Assembly (NCBI GenBank): GCA_963971285.1
Contig: OZ020246.1
Coordinates: forward strand, 8,663,217-8,727,216
From: Astropecten irregularis
Taxonomy: Eukaryota > Echinodermata > Asteroidea > Paxillosida > Astropectinidae
DNA length: 64,000 bases
Reading direction: 5' to 3'
The translations under genes were made by a program, and so were the position numbers. Positions 33,202 to 45,135 of this stretch are shown here, piece by piece; positions within the stretch are counted from its first letter, which is position 1, and every line of letters begins with the position of its first letter. Under the pieces are notes generated by a model, which ran no database searches, was not told the DNA's origin, and saw only the letters and a program-made list of their open reading frames with translations.

Positions 33202-33655
33202 CCAAGGCCAGGGCTGCGAGAGAACGATTTTGTTACTTACCCTGACGGCGATCACCAACCAAATAGACAAATTTTGATAAAATTACAACAAATCAACCAC
33301 AGTATGTTGTTGATAAGTAATAGAATACTTTGATTGGTGATGAGAGGAATGACAGTGCAAATGTTTTTGTAGTCTAAAGAAAGAAACTCATTCATGCGTG
33401 CGTCATGAATGGTCCTTCCATTGACTATCACGTGCACTGCCGGTGACGTTTGGGTACCAGACTGAGTTACGGCACCAGACTGCATGGTTTAGGGCAAACA
33501 GCCAATCAGCATTCAGGATTATGAAGGCATTTGATTGGCCAACGTTACTGTGCACGAAATTGAAATACTGAGTGTAGGTTTTGAGTTTAGACTCTCTGCA
33601 AATTCGTGTTAAGTTTAACGATAATTTGTCACTTTTGGAAGTTTTTTTGAAGACC

Positions 33656-36600
33656 ATGGATGAAGTAAGGATGGAAGACGATTTCTTTGAGATGGACTGT
33701 CCACAATATGTAGATTTCACCGTGCCACAAACGATGAACGACAACGCTGATGAATGGTTTAGTAAGTAGGCTATTATTCGGTATTCCGCTATTGTCATGA
33801 ATATATTTCTGCGTTAGCATTCCAACTTCATAAGGATTTACTTTTCAAAACTGTTATTTATTGGAAAGAATTCCACTGATGACCATTACGGAAAAAGGAT
33901 TATATCCTCCAAAAGTTAACTTATTGGATAGAAATTATGATGAACTTCAATCTCAGGTGTGGAAAACTTGGTTAGCATGTCTGAAAAGTGAGTTTTCATG
34001 GGGTTTTTTACCTACAAATTGTACACTTCCAATATAGCGGCAGCCATTTTGCTAAAAACGCCCTCTGTTGGTTCCATAGAGTTGTGCACAAATTATGGTC
34101 ATCAGTGGAATTCTTTCCGTAATGACTAAGTAAAGTCTCACACTATTATTATAAAAAAGGGCCCACAGTTCATATATGATATTGTCAGCACCTTTCCCCG
34201 CCTTTCACCCTGTGGAGTGTGGACTGGGTTCAAGTCCGGCTTGGTCCATAAGTGGATTGGATTTTTTTCAGTCCCTGCCTGATTCTGCGGGTTTTACCCA
34301 GAATATTACTCTGGGGTTTTCCTCCCACCTCTTCTGTATACAGGCATGCAACTTTTCCTCGGATCAGCTGATTTCCTCTTTTTTCACTTCACTCTTAGTC
34401 TTATTAAATACTTATACTAATATGATAAGTTATAGGGGCCTACCATTAAAAAGTGAATAACACTGTGCAAAGTATGGTAAAGATTGGAATTTCCTCTTTT
34501 TTTGGAAAGTCCAAGTTGCATGCCTGTGTATATTCTTCTCATCATCTTTCCATAACAGGTTTCATCAGGCTTTCGAGCTATAGTGCCTTTTGAGGAATCC
34601 TTGGTGTCATTACCAGAAATAAATAAATAAATAAATAAATAATAATAACCATGGAGATTAAGAAATGGATGAAGTAAATTTGTGTCTTGTGCAAATATTT
34701 TTGTCTTTCATAATTTCACAGGCCTGTGGAATTTTTACAAAATGAAGATTCAAAAATTGCGCTCACTGTTCGAGTCTGCCAGTTGACATTGCTCAGAATA
34801 TTTAATGATTTATTTTGTCACCCTTTTGAACAGATTTTGACCATGAAAATGGAATCCCTATCAAATTTGATGAGGATATGTCAGAAGAAGAAACAGCACA
34901 ACATCCTACACGGGAAACAATCACTAAAGATGAGACCACATCAGACTCAGCACCGGAGACTTTGTCTCCATCTGACCAAGAGATGAGTGAAATGTCCGTT
35001 GATAGCTTAGAGGACAAGCCAGCAGCAGCAGTAGCATCAGGTGCATAAATTAGTCATCACTTGTGGAGAATTCATCTTGTCAAGTGCTGGGATTTTTATT
35101 CGGTTAAATAGGTTAACCAACCCGGATTTAATGGGAGACTTTTGAGAACCGGTCTTCAAGTCAACAGCGCAGGCGCAGAACAACGCGCTCATACTCACAA
35201 TTGCGTGCACTGTTGACTTGAAGTCGAACACCAGTTCTCAAAAGTCTCCCATTATTTGGTTACAAATTGTCACTAATTGTTAACAGAAACTGAAAGGGAA
35301 AAAATTGACAAACTTTTGGCTCATGCTCAACAACCCGTAAAGTGTAGAATTTGAATTTCAGTCAGTTAATTTGTCCATTTTGCCAAGTAGAAACACGCTT
35401 TTTACATACTGGATCTAAATGAAATTGTATGATGTACTTGATCTAAATGCTTGATCTAAAAATAACATTTATAAGCATTCCGAAAGCAATGATCACATTA
35501 AAGAAGACGTATACCGGTATCACATCACAAGTCATGCATGTTGCACGGTTAACCTGAATTTTTGTTGCAATCGGTAACCGGATATGAAATTACCCAATTT
35601 TGCACAGCACTAATCTTATTGGGTATTGTTCACCTACCTGTTCCCAGAAAGGGTTAAATATTTGCAATGCATGAAGACCACAGAGGCTATGAAGGCAATA
35701 CCCTTGGTGCCCCAGGCCAGTTCTGAAGAAGGGTGTTCAAAATCATAAGAAGATGTCTTGAAGACACACTGTGGCTAATCCTGAGGGTTGATGTTCCTTG
35801 TTTTGTAAAGGCTTTTTCCCACTTGACCAATCTCAGGGGTGGCCCCGGGGCGATGCGGGGGTGAAAAAAAGCCACGATTCCCAGTTGAATTGTTCACCCA
35901 TCCGTCACCCCCAAGCCATCCCCAAAATTTTCACCCTGGGGCAGCTCCGGGGCCTTAATTGCATCATAGTTTGATTTTACGTATTTGTAACAGTATTTAC
36001 GTGAACACAGCTATGCTCACCGCAGGATAAACGTATGCAATTTTGTTCTGTTTTCAGCAGACTCGAGCATTCCCACTGACTCTGCTGGGGAGGAGACTAA
36101 AACACGTGGATCTCCAGAAGTGCCAGTTCCTAAAAGAAGAGGGAACATTGTCACCAGTTTTGCACATAGGGATGTTGACACCAGTTCAGCAAATGGCCAC
36201 AATCAGCCAAGCAAACCTGAACCAAAAAAGTAAGAATTTTGAAACTGGTTTCTCGCTTGTGTCCATTTACATGTTTTGTACTGAGCCCAATTTCATGGAA
36301 TCCATTATGATTACGACGACCTATTTTTGTGCTTACGGGCACTGCTACGTGTGAAATCTATTTCATGGAATCCGTAAGTAAGACCGTTTGGTTAGCGAAG
36401 AATTTCTAGCTAGGGCAACCTTGATTATATTCTACTAACGCGCTATCGTATGCATTCTGCAGAAATTCCTTGCTTACTGTTACCAAAAAGGAAACTCTTC
36501 TGTGAAATACCCAAAAAAAGGTCTGCTACCATAAGCGATCGAATTTTTGCTAACGGTAACGGATTCCATGAAATTGGGCACTGGTTCTCTCTAGCTGAAT

Positions 36601-39600
36601 GAAACAAAATATAATGATACTCCCATTTTACTTTAGGTTTTCCTTCATCTATTGGAAATTGTAGGAGGGCAGGCTTGGAATTTGGTTCTTGAATATGGGG
36701 CCTGTTTGTTTAATGCACCGGATCACGAATCTTGCGGATCCAGATCCCATTTTAGCGTACCCTGCATAGGACGTGGATCCCCAAATCTGGGATCTTTTGC
36801 GTTAACCAAACAGGCCCATGATGTTGATGGAAGAGCTAGACTCATCCATTCGTTACAGCAGACCTAGTCAGCTTTGTGCCAACAGATTCAAATTTGATAT
36901 TGCATTCTTAACTCTCCAGACCCAGTTCCCGGCCGCGATCCATGGACGTCAAGACCAACCCGAGAATGTTGCGCAAGTCGCCCAGACTGCAGACCCGTCG
37001 CTCTGCCGATCCAGCCAGGCTGAAGCATGGCAGTACATCCCAGGCCACCAAGAGGCGGTCAGCAAATGCAGCTATGAATCGGCCTCGCAGTGCCAGCGTT
37101 GACCAGCCAAACATCAAGAGGCGTAAGATGGCCAATGACCAGTCAGTAAACAATGCCAGTCAGACAGAGACCAAGAAATCCTGTCCCAAAATCAAGGGCA
37201 GGATCACCTTGACCCTCCCAACAACACCCACTCTACTCAAGTAAGCTTTTTATTTGAAAATGTTATGTATGTTTGCATTGTTTCCTACCAAGATGGTAAC
37301 TTATTTCCTTGTTCGGAGATGTGCATCTTCTTACAGGCATGCAACTTTTCCTCAGATCAGCTGATTTCCTTTTTTTTTTCACTTCACTCTTTATGTCACT
37401 GAAAAGTGAAAAACACTGTACAAAGTGTGGTAAAGATTGGAATTTCCTTGTTTTTTGTTCATTCCAAGTTGCATGCCTGTTCTTAGAGATGTATTACTTA
37501 ATTTTGTTGTTGAAACTATCAAAACCCATTTCACCCCAAGTTATATTTGTCATGAAGTTAAAGGGATGGTACAGAACTGGTTTTTGCGACAAAACCGTTG
37601 CTGACAGTGAAATCGCATTATGTAATCCATCATATACCTTAACTGACAAACCTGTAGAAGTTTGAGGTCAATCAGCCATCTGGGTCACGAGAAAATAGTG
37701 AAAACCCGTTTACACATTTCAACGATATTATGCGTTCATAATAAAATGCTTCGAAGCGATTTATTCCAATCGGAAAATAGTTTCATTTATTTCTCAACGA
37801 ATATTTCAGACAAAAACATTTCATGGGATGTTTTCATGGGATCTTCACCATTATACTGTGTAAGTTTTATGTGAATCTGTGATCTTGAAGTGTATTTTGT
37901 CTAACCAATTTTGTACCATCCCTTTAAGATTGCCAACCAAAAACATGCCCATTGTATATTTTCCAAACAACTATTTTTTGTCTTTGTGAAGGTAGAACGC
38001 CATCAAAATCTGACAAATTTGTCAGAAATTAATAATAACCGTTGTAATGTTTAGGGTCTGGTTTCAAAGTTGAATTTCACTTTCAAATGGGGAATTAATA
38101 TTCCGTTCTTCCAGGCGCAACGTGGTTAAGACAGGCCTTCAGATCAAGTCCAGTGAGCAGCTGGAGATGGAGAAGATTGCAGAGGGCCGGCAGGGCCTAG
38201 CTGAAATACGCAAGAAGGCGGCCATGTCCTACAAAACTCTCAAGGAGTCGGCCCCGCCCGTCTTGTCCGCACATGCCTCCATCCTACCGACCAAAGCCAA
38301 GGAGTTCAAGTTTGAGACGGACGCCCGGCTCAAGAGCCACCCAATGGAGACAAGGAAAGATGTGGAGAATGAAAAGAACTTTGTGGGGAATCTCCGCAAA
38401 TACGTGGCTTCTTCCGTGAGTATTCATTCTTGCTGATATCCACGGCCGGGGGCATTCCACCGGGGTCTGAAAAAATCATATTCCTTGGTTTGGCTTGTAA
38501 CGCCGATAATGTGTTATCCTGTATTTATTATAACCTTTTTACCAACACAAACCTCTAATTTAACTTACCTGCTGGCTCATTTTCAAAACTTACTTGAAAT
38601 CACTTTGGGGCATAGGTGGCAAATTGAGTTAGGCACTCGCCTCTCACCAATGTGGCCCGGGTTCGATCCCTGCTTGGGTCATATGTGAGTAGAGTTGTGC
38701 GTTTGCTTCTCTCCTATGCTTGGAGGGTTTTTCTCCAGGTTCTCCGGTTTTCCTCCCTCCACAAAAACCAAACTTTTTCGATCTTAAGCTGTGCTTCGTG
38801 ATCATATATGGGTTGATGTGGCTGGCTGCCAAGGGGCACCCATGAAAGCCTGCTACTCGGTCACGTGTAGCACCATCCATTCATAATTCATATTGTAATT
38901 GCTGGGAACCTCTGGGAAACAGTGTTTCACTGAGCAGGTAAACAAGAAATAGATAAATAAATAAATGACATAATTGTTCTTCCCCTATCCAGTCCAAACC
39001 TCAAGGCTACACCAAGCCAAAGCCCTTCATTTTATCCGACAATCGTAAGAGGACCCATGAGCAGTCCTCCGCCGCAGAGAAGAAGGCCTATGAGTTCCGT
39101 TCCACAGCACTTGCTGTCAGCCAGTTCCACACTAAAACCCCGGATAGATTCCATTCCAAGCCTGCCTCCGAACAAAACAAAGGTAAGGAAATGGACAGTT
39201 TGAATGCAGAATCTTATGAAAATCAACAGGAATTTTTCTAGGGTTCATCTTTTGGAAGGGCCGGAAGAATGTCGATTGTTGCCTTGTTGTTCCTGTGTTT
39301 ACCTTGAAGCCCCTGGAAATGCTTAAGTCCATAATTATTGCCATGTGCAAAAAAAATAAACATCTGTTAGAGAAACTAATTGCTGTCTGTTCTCTGTTGA
39401 TTTTAAGGCATCACTAGGACAAGTCCTTAAAGGTAGTATCATACTTTGGTAAGAAATCGAAACAGAAATGTTCACAGATTTGCCTATAACTTACAGGGTA
39501 TGAAGATGGTAGTGGTAGAAACATACCGTTAAAATGTTTCTGCCTAAAATGGTGTATTTATCCAGAAATTACTAAAACAACGACCGAAAATCTTTTAAAA

Positions 39601-42600
39601 GATCAAAAATAAAAGAGAAAAGACTTAAGAAATACGTGCTCTTTTTCACTGTTTTCTCAAAAAGTGGGCACCTTATGGGACTGAAATTTTCACAGATGAC
39701 TGTTACTGTATCTATCTTGATATTTTTGCCCATGAATCTGTATTTCTATAACAAAACCAAAGTATGATACTACCTTTAAGGCATCACTAGGACAAGTCCT
39801 TAAGCTAAACCTTTGACTTTATCGTCACATGCCTTTCTGTGTTATTCTGTGTTTTTTCCTCAATTTTTTTTTTTTTTTTAGTTTTTCCATTGTGATCTTT
39901 ACCACTTTTGTTACCTCACAGGGCCAGAGCCTGTAAGTGATAGACCTAAGAAATCTAAGCTGACCCATCCAATGACCCCTGCCCTCGAGTCTCGGAATCG
40001 CCATCGACCCATCACCGTCCTCAGCCAAGCAGAGATTGAGGAACAACAGGTGGCTGAAATGAAGAAGTAAGAATTTAATGTTTCACTCAACATTTTTTTT
40101 TTTTTAGTTTCAATTCCATCCTGTCTCTTTCTGATCTTAAAGTGTCTCATTTTGAAGAATTCTTTTGTTCACACCATAGGGGTGCAGTCATTAATAGACC
40201 AATCCATTAGGACGCGTCCTATTTTGCATTGACCAATCACAGCAGCGAAAATCTGATCACCATTTGTCAGCAGCCATTTTGGTGATCTCATGCTAGCGAA
40301 ACACGGTATTGAATACAACGGTGTTTACGCTTACGTACTGGAAAAATAATCAATACCGTCCTCTGCAAGTGCAACACAACTTCACAAGTACAGTATCTTT
40401 CTGCTACAAATTGATGGTGTTTATATTTTCATTGTAATTCTGACTCTCGATGCCCTTGTAATAGAGGAAATGTAGATTTATGACCTTTTCCAAAACCAGA
40501 GTCCAATGGAGAGAAGTGCTTTCAGTGATGGTTAGGGTTGAAGGCATGCAACGCGTGTGGGCGATCGTGATACATTACGCGCGCGTTTGTGCATTGTTGC
40601 TTGGCCGTTGCTATGGTGGGCATGGCCTACTGGATCGGTGTATTGCTGTCTTGATGAGGAATTGTTAGCCCTTTTGGTGCAAGAGACAAAGGCTGAGCGT
40701 TTTTTCGCAATCTCTGTATGAAAATAAAAGGACAGACAACAAACTCCTTACTCCTTACAACTCATAGCTACAGATTCAAGGCCCAGCCCGTGGATCCCCG
40801 TGTCATGAGCAACATCAGCATTGGCGTGAAGACGTCTCATCACAAGGAGCCCACCAGACCCATCGGGTTTAACTTGGAGACCGATAGACGACTCCAAGAG
40901 CGGGAAGCTAAGAAAGATCACACAGAGGAGCGTTACGAGTTCAGAGCCAGACCCCTACCAGTTAAGATACTGGCTGGTCCTGTTGTGAGTATAATTCTGT
41001 CCTCTGTGTGGGTACTGGCTAAACCTGGCAAATATCCCCATCAGTTGAGGTTGCAGTGTCATGAAATCCCCGTAGATGCCAACAATATCTGGCCAATTTC
41101 ATGGCACTGCTAAGCACAAAAATTTGCTTAGCACAAAAATGTCTTGCCCAATAAATTAAACCACCGTAAAAAATTATTTCATTTGGTGTTCATGGTCAGT
41201 GAACAACAGCCAAAGAACAATCACAAGTGATACACAACACATGGCAATTTGGTTGTTAACCCTGTTTTTATTAAGACAGAAATGTCATGCTTAGCTAATT
41301 TCGTGCTAAGCAGCGCCGTGAAATTGGCCACAGGTCTCAAGTTGTCCCTAGCTTCCAGGCCACAGTTGGCTCGTAATTCCTCCCCAAAAATGTTTTATTG
41401 TGAGCTGTAAATAAAAGCTCTGTATGCATGCTTTTGTAAGCCCTTGCTTCTTACACAGTGTTTAAATTCTAATGGATGCTTTTGCTCAATTTTGATGCTT
41501 TTGTATTAGGGCATTGCCGAAGCTAAGCCACTTCCTCTCACAGATGCCAAATCACCAGCATTTGCTCTCAAGATGCGTGCCAGGGTGTACGAAGAAAAGG
41601 AAAGAGCCAAGGAGAAAGAGCCTGAGGTATATGCATTTTTTCATTTGGTTGTCAGGACTCAGGAGGGTTGAACTTGCACAAACTTTGATGCTGAACTTTT
41701 GTTTTGGTTGAATCAAAGGTAGTATCATTCTTTGGTAGCATACAGAAACATAAATGTTCACAGATTTACCTATACCCTTACAGGGTATAAAGATGGTGAT
41801 GGTAGAAACATACCGTTAAAATGTTTCCTGCCTGAAATGGTGTATTTATCCAGAAAAGAGTAAAACCAGTGACCAAAATTATTTTTGATCTTTTACAGAT
41901 CAAAAATGAAAGAGAAAAGACAAGAAATACTGTTTTTCACTGTTTTCTCAAAAAGTGGGCACCAAATGAGACTTTTCACAGATGACTGTTGCTGTATCTG
42001 TCTTGATATTTTTGCCCATGAATCTGTATTTCTTTGATAAAAACCAAAGTATGATATTACCTTTACTTTGCTGTATAACAGGGGCATGCTTTTCCATTCA
42101 TATTTTGCTGATGAAGGCCAGCTACATATCATGGTATAAAACCTCATTGACACTCCTTCTTCCCATCATCAGGTTTGTACATCAAACATCATAAAGGCCA
42201 GACCTGTCCTCCATGTTGGAGTGCCCTTTGTGCCCAACGTCCAGCACAAGACCACCGAGCAGATCCCCTTCTCATTCGATGAGAAGATCCAGGAATCCAA
42301 GGCTCGCAAGGAAGCCCGGAAAATGGAGATCTTGGAGGAAGAGAAGAGGGTAAATAACGGCATGCAAATCACTTGAGATAATTCCTGCCATCCTGCAGCC
42401 AGGATCGCTTGTACCACATAGGGTAGTGATGCAAGTTTTAGTCAAACGGTGCACAATTGTCGGCATCCTTCCGTCTTCGAGAGACGATGGTGTAACTCCA
42501 GGAGTGGAAAAGGGGTCAGTCAGCACTTTCGAGAGTGGCTGAAGAGTCCAATTCTTGAGTGGCAGTCTCTGTTGCATCTGCTGCAAACAAACAACGAAGC

Positions 42601-45135
42601 AAGCTGAGGTTGCTGTTGTTTCTCCTTCCTCCTGGTTCGCTTGGCCGTCAACTTCTTATTTCTGACCTCCTCGGCTTCCTTGACACCCTTCCTGACAGTG
42701 AGGTGCCAGTCTGAGCGGCTTTCTGCGCAGCATTCCCATGTGTTGCTGTTGATGCACGTCGTTTTCATGTCTCTTTTGCAGACGTCCTGGAAGCGCAGCT
42801 GATCCACTCATAAGCCTCAAATGTATGTTTCATTTTAATATTTCCTCTTATTCCTCATTTGTTTACAGGCCCGACAATTCAGAGCACAGCCAATGCCAGA
42901 TCCGGATGTTTGTTCGGGCATTCCAGTGAAGAAGGTCAAACCACCAACACAAAAAGCACCGTTCAGTGTGGCTGAGAAGGGAGCCAAGCAGGCTGAGGAA
43001 TGGAGCAAGAAGGTAAGGTTCTTGTATGATGGAGGTTTATCAGGGAGCCAAACTCCAGCATTATGGTATCCCCATGAGCATTTTGGCTAAGGATCTTCAA
43101 GTCTAATACAGTGCACTTTTGTGCATAACCCTGATTACATAGGCTGTGTCCGAAACTGGCTTCCAGAGCTACGGCTAGGTTTATTGTCTTGGTGTGTCCG
43201 CGCATTTCCAATGGAGCGAAGACCTAGACGTAGCTCTAGGCAACAGATTCAGATGCAGCCATATTTTCTTGATTGGGCAACAAATCTGATGCATCTTCAG
43301 TTCACAGAGGAAACAAAAAATTATGGCATATTGAGAGTCTTGTCGCATGATTCTGTTCTTGAATTGCTGTCTCTAATAAGGTGCTTTATAATAGCGTCTT
43401 GCTATTAGTTAATGACCTTTATTTATCCAGTACATTGCATCCAGGTCGTATATGCACACTTTATTAGTTTCAGATGATTGCACAAAACCTGTAGTCTATG
43501 TGATAGGCGCACTCACCGTACAGCGAGCAAGCATCTATCACATGCATGCAGATTTCCTGATTAATTATGCAAACCAACCCAGCACTGACCTCTCTAAGTT
43601 TTGACCAATCAGGGGGCATCTAGTATACCATTTGGCGAGAGTATCTATCACAAAAATAGCTGCTGCCGCGCGGACGCGCAAAATAGACCAATCAACATTT
43701 TTTGTCACGATTGTAACAGAAATTTTCTCAAAAGAGATCTGATTGGCTGATGTGCCGCGTTGCATAAAATTTGCATGCACGCATGTATCAGACGTTACGT
43801 ACGTAGTGGCACAGAGTAGAATGTGTGATACTCAGACTACAAGACCTGTTGGTGGAGATGCAACTCATTCAGACATTTAACAAGCACATGCTTTCATTGT
43901 ATGCTATATATTACATACTGGTATGTGGAAAATGAAGTTGAGGTGGCAGCAACCTTATAGTACTAATGCCAAAAATCTTGTTTCTCTTTTTTTCAGATGG
44001 AGGAGGAAATCCGAGAATGCAAGCGTGTTGCCAGTGGCTTCAAGGCTAAACCAGCAGATATATTGTACAAGGAGCCATTTGTGCCGGACAAGTCAAACAA
44101 AACAATGACAGGTAGGTGTCAGTTTGAACCATCCTTCATCTTCCGAAATCATTTTGGTGGTAACGGGGGGCATAGGGGTGGGAAAGTTTCCTCTCAACCA
44201 GATAAATAAAATGATGACTGTTGAGTTGTTTTAGTGCCTTTTTCCGTGAATAGAAAGTTTTGTTTCCCAATTCAGAGATGCAACTTTTCAGATTTTAATC
44301 TGAAACTTTTGTTAAGTTTTTCATCCCAATTCCGATTTTTCCCTTGTTTTGAATTGGGCATTCCTGAAGATTAGTCCACTCTGGTTAGTGGCTGGTACCC
44401 ATGTTTCTGTAAACTTACTCACCTTAATATGACTGTTCATCTCTTGAGCCTGAGTACCAGCTAACCCGAGTGGACTAATCTTCAGGAATGCCTTGAATTG
44501 CACAATTTATGTTCATGTCTCCTTTGATATAATTCACTTATCTTCTGGAGCACTGCATTGGATTATACTGTGTTTCTACACGCAGCGCACACATTTCGAT
44601 CTATCTTTAACACATGTATTTTAAGATTTTGTTGCCACTTACTTATACTGCCCATTATGCCTCCTGGCATGTAGGACAGCAACAAAAGCTCTCCAATCCT
44701 GTCTGTCTTGGGCTAATCTCTGAAGTGATCCCCAGGTCTGAATGAGAAGCTTTTTTGCCACTGGCCAGTTGCATTTCTGTGAAATGATTTTCTTTCTGGT
44801 TTTTTTTTCCCATACTAGATATTTCCAACTTCACCTTGAACACGGAGAAGCGTGCCGAGGAGCGCAAGGATTTCGAGCAGCGGAAATACAAGCGGCAGTG
44901 CGAGGCAGAGGCCACCCGTGCCCAGCAAGAGGCAGGAAGAGAGGAAGAGATACGTCGAGAGATCAGCCGGCAGAGGGCCGAGGTCGTCCACCGGGCCAAC
45001 CCCATACGCCAGTACAAGACGGTGGCAGTGCTGCCCAGTACCAAGTCACTGACCGTGGCCAGGAGCCCCAAGTTCTCCGACCGTACACGGAGGAGCTTTC
45101 TGGACAGGAAAGAGCAGCTGGTTTACGACTCCTAG
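33656..45135 (+). CDS. TPX2: TPX2, spindle assembly factor and Aurora A activator
   Basis: Thirteen exons encode 842 residues: 33656-33761, 34834-35040, 36058-36229, 36920-37240, 38115-38415, 38993-39182, 39922-40066, 40768-40984, 41510-41626, 42173-42349, 42869-43012, 43997-44111, 44819-45135 (TAG). The acidic N-terminus (CPQYVDFTV ... DNADEWF) corresponds to the Aurora-A-binding peptide of vertebrate TPX2. The middle is Lys/Arg-rich with importin-binding-type basic runs (IKRRKM), and the remainder has repeated TPX2 signatures (RLQEREAKK, YEFRARPLPVKIL, ARQFRAQPMP, SGFKAKPADIL). The C-terminal exon is a charged coiled-coil ending QLVYDS. TPX2 drives Ran-dependent microtubule nucleation around chromosomes and activates Aurora A. 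The ATG at 33656 has a strong context (accATGg). Introns are full of MITEs, SINEs and LINE ends. Slightly longer than the 747-aa human protein. Confidence 0.95.
33863..34118. mobile_element. TIR element (GGAAAGAATTCCACTGATGA)
   Basis: A perfect 24-bp inverted repeat (GGAAAGAATTCCACTGATGA..., inverse ending CTTTCC) bounds a 256-bp sequence without coding potential. TPX2 intron 1. Confidence 0.8.
34180..34641 (+). mobile_element. Same SINE family, copy 2, split by a MITE
   Basis: B box GGGTTCAAGTCCGGC and the same body run to 34340, resume at 34527 after an inserted MITE, and end in an AATA repeat tail. Confidence 0.72.
34341..34526. mobile_element. MITE with CAGGCATGCAACTT ends, nested in SINE
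   Basis: Inverted ends CAGGCATGCAACTT / AAGTTGCATGCCTG. A perfect 6-bp target duplication TGTATA lies at 34335-34340 and 34527-34532. Confidence 0.85.
35129..35254. mobile_element. Small hairpin MITE (TAATGGGAGACTTTTGAG)
   Basis: Arms TAATGGGAGACTTTTGAGAA / TTCTCAAAAGTCTCCCATTA continue through AAGTCAACAG, leaving a ~40-bp loop. TPX2 intron 2. Confidence 0.8.
35255..36057. other. TPX2 intron, nothing firm
   Basis: Includes a partial GGCCTGGGGCACCAAGG-like segment at 35680-35960 rich in CCCC; no family assigned. Confidence 0.4.
36285..36579. mobile_element. TIR element (GCCCAATTTCATGGAATCC)
   Basis: 19-bp inverted ends GCCCAATTTCATGGAATCC / GGATTCCATGAAATTGGGC, 295 bp. TPX2 intron 3. Confidence 0.8.
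36698..36817. mobile_element. Small TIR element (GGGCCTGTTTG)
   Basis: GGGCCTGTTTGTTTAA at the left, TTAACCAAACAGGCCC at the right, 120 bp, with internal GATCC-rich inverted pieces. TPX2 intron 3. Confidence 0.75.
37334..37479. mobile_element. MITE with CAGGCATGCAACTT ends, copy 2
   Basis: Same ends and interior (CAGATCAGCTGATTTCC, GTAAAGATTGGAATTTCC). Target duplication TTCTTA at 37328-37333 and 37480-37485. TPX2 intron 4. Confidence 0.85.
37558..37927. mobile_element. TTAA-flanked MITE, second family
   Basis: TTAA-AGGGATGGTACAGAACTGGT at the left and an inverted AACCAATTTTGTACCATCCCT-TTAA at the right. It shares the TTAA-AGG terminus with MITE A but nothing inside. TPX2 intron. Confidence 0.75.
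38605..38968 (+). mobile_element. tRNA-derived SINE, different family
   Basis: A-box-like GGCAAATTGAGTTAGGCAC and B box GGGTTCGATCCC at its start, a ~300-bp body, and a tail of AATA repeats. TPX2 intron 5, ending 24 bp before exon 6. Confidence 0.7.
39427..39779 (+). mobile_element. TTAA-flanked MITE A, copy 6
   Basis: Full length with TTAA on both sides. Unusually, a 28-bp segment including the TTAA is repeated on both flanks (39403-39430 and 39776-39803). Confidence 0.85.
40080..40767. other. TPX2 intron 7, nothing recognised
   Basis: Contains CpG-rich patches (GATACATTACGCGCGCG) and GACCAATC-type boxes but no gene or bounded repeat. Confidence 0.4.
41091..41329. mobile_element. MITE B, copy 3
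   Basis: GGCCAATTTCATGGCACTGC at the left and GCAGCGCCGTGAAATTGGCC at the right; in TPX2 intron 8. Confidence 0.8.
41713..42064 (+). mobile_element. TTAA-flanked MITE A, copy 7
   Basis: Full-length copy in the TPX2 intron after exon 9. Flanking TTAA has decayed (ATCA left, TTTAC right). Confidence 0.78.
42400..42807 (-). mobile_element. LINE 3' end, inverted in TPX2 intron 10
   Basis: A minus frame (42807-42520) encodes LRFQDVCKRDMKTT..., SRSDWHLTVRKGVKEAEE and a terminal CSRCNRDCHSRIGLFSH zinc-finger-like end. These are features of RTE/I-type LINE C-termini. The stop is followed by the usual ATCGTCTCTCGAAGACGG 3' sequence. Confidence 0.75.
43013..43996. other. TPX2 intron 11, nothing recognised
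   Basis: Several CCAATCA/TGATTGG sequences at 43600-43760; no terminal repeats or coding remnants identified. Confidence 0.4.
44357..44492. mobile_element. hAT-like hairpin MITE with 8-bp duplication
   Basis: Ends GGCATTCCTGAAGATTAGTC and inverse, arms ~45 bp. Perfect 8-bp direct repeats TTGAATTG flank it at 44349-44356 and 44493-44500. TPX2 intron 12. Confidence 0.87.
44636..44760 (-). mobile_element. LINE C-terminal remnant, inverted in TPX2 intron 12
   Basis: Minus strand reads TWGSLQRLAQDRQDWRAFVA then LHARRHNG and a stop, resembling the last residues of many LINE RT proteins. Only about 40 codons remain. Confidence 0.5.

Noticed and set aside
33581..33655. Upstream in-frame extension of TPX2
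   Set aside because: It would start at TTG, not ATG. The ATG at 33656 (accATGg) fits the start of the Aurora-A-binding region.
44655..45071. 138-aa minus-strand frame overlapping TPX2 exon 13
   Set aside because: Its part over 44819-45071 is antisense to a clearly conserved TPX2 exon. Only the distal part, in a different frame, is a LINE remnant.
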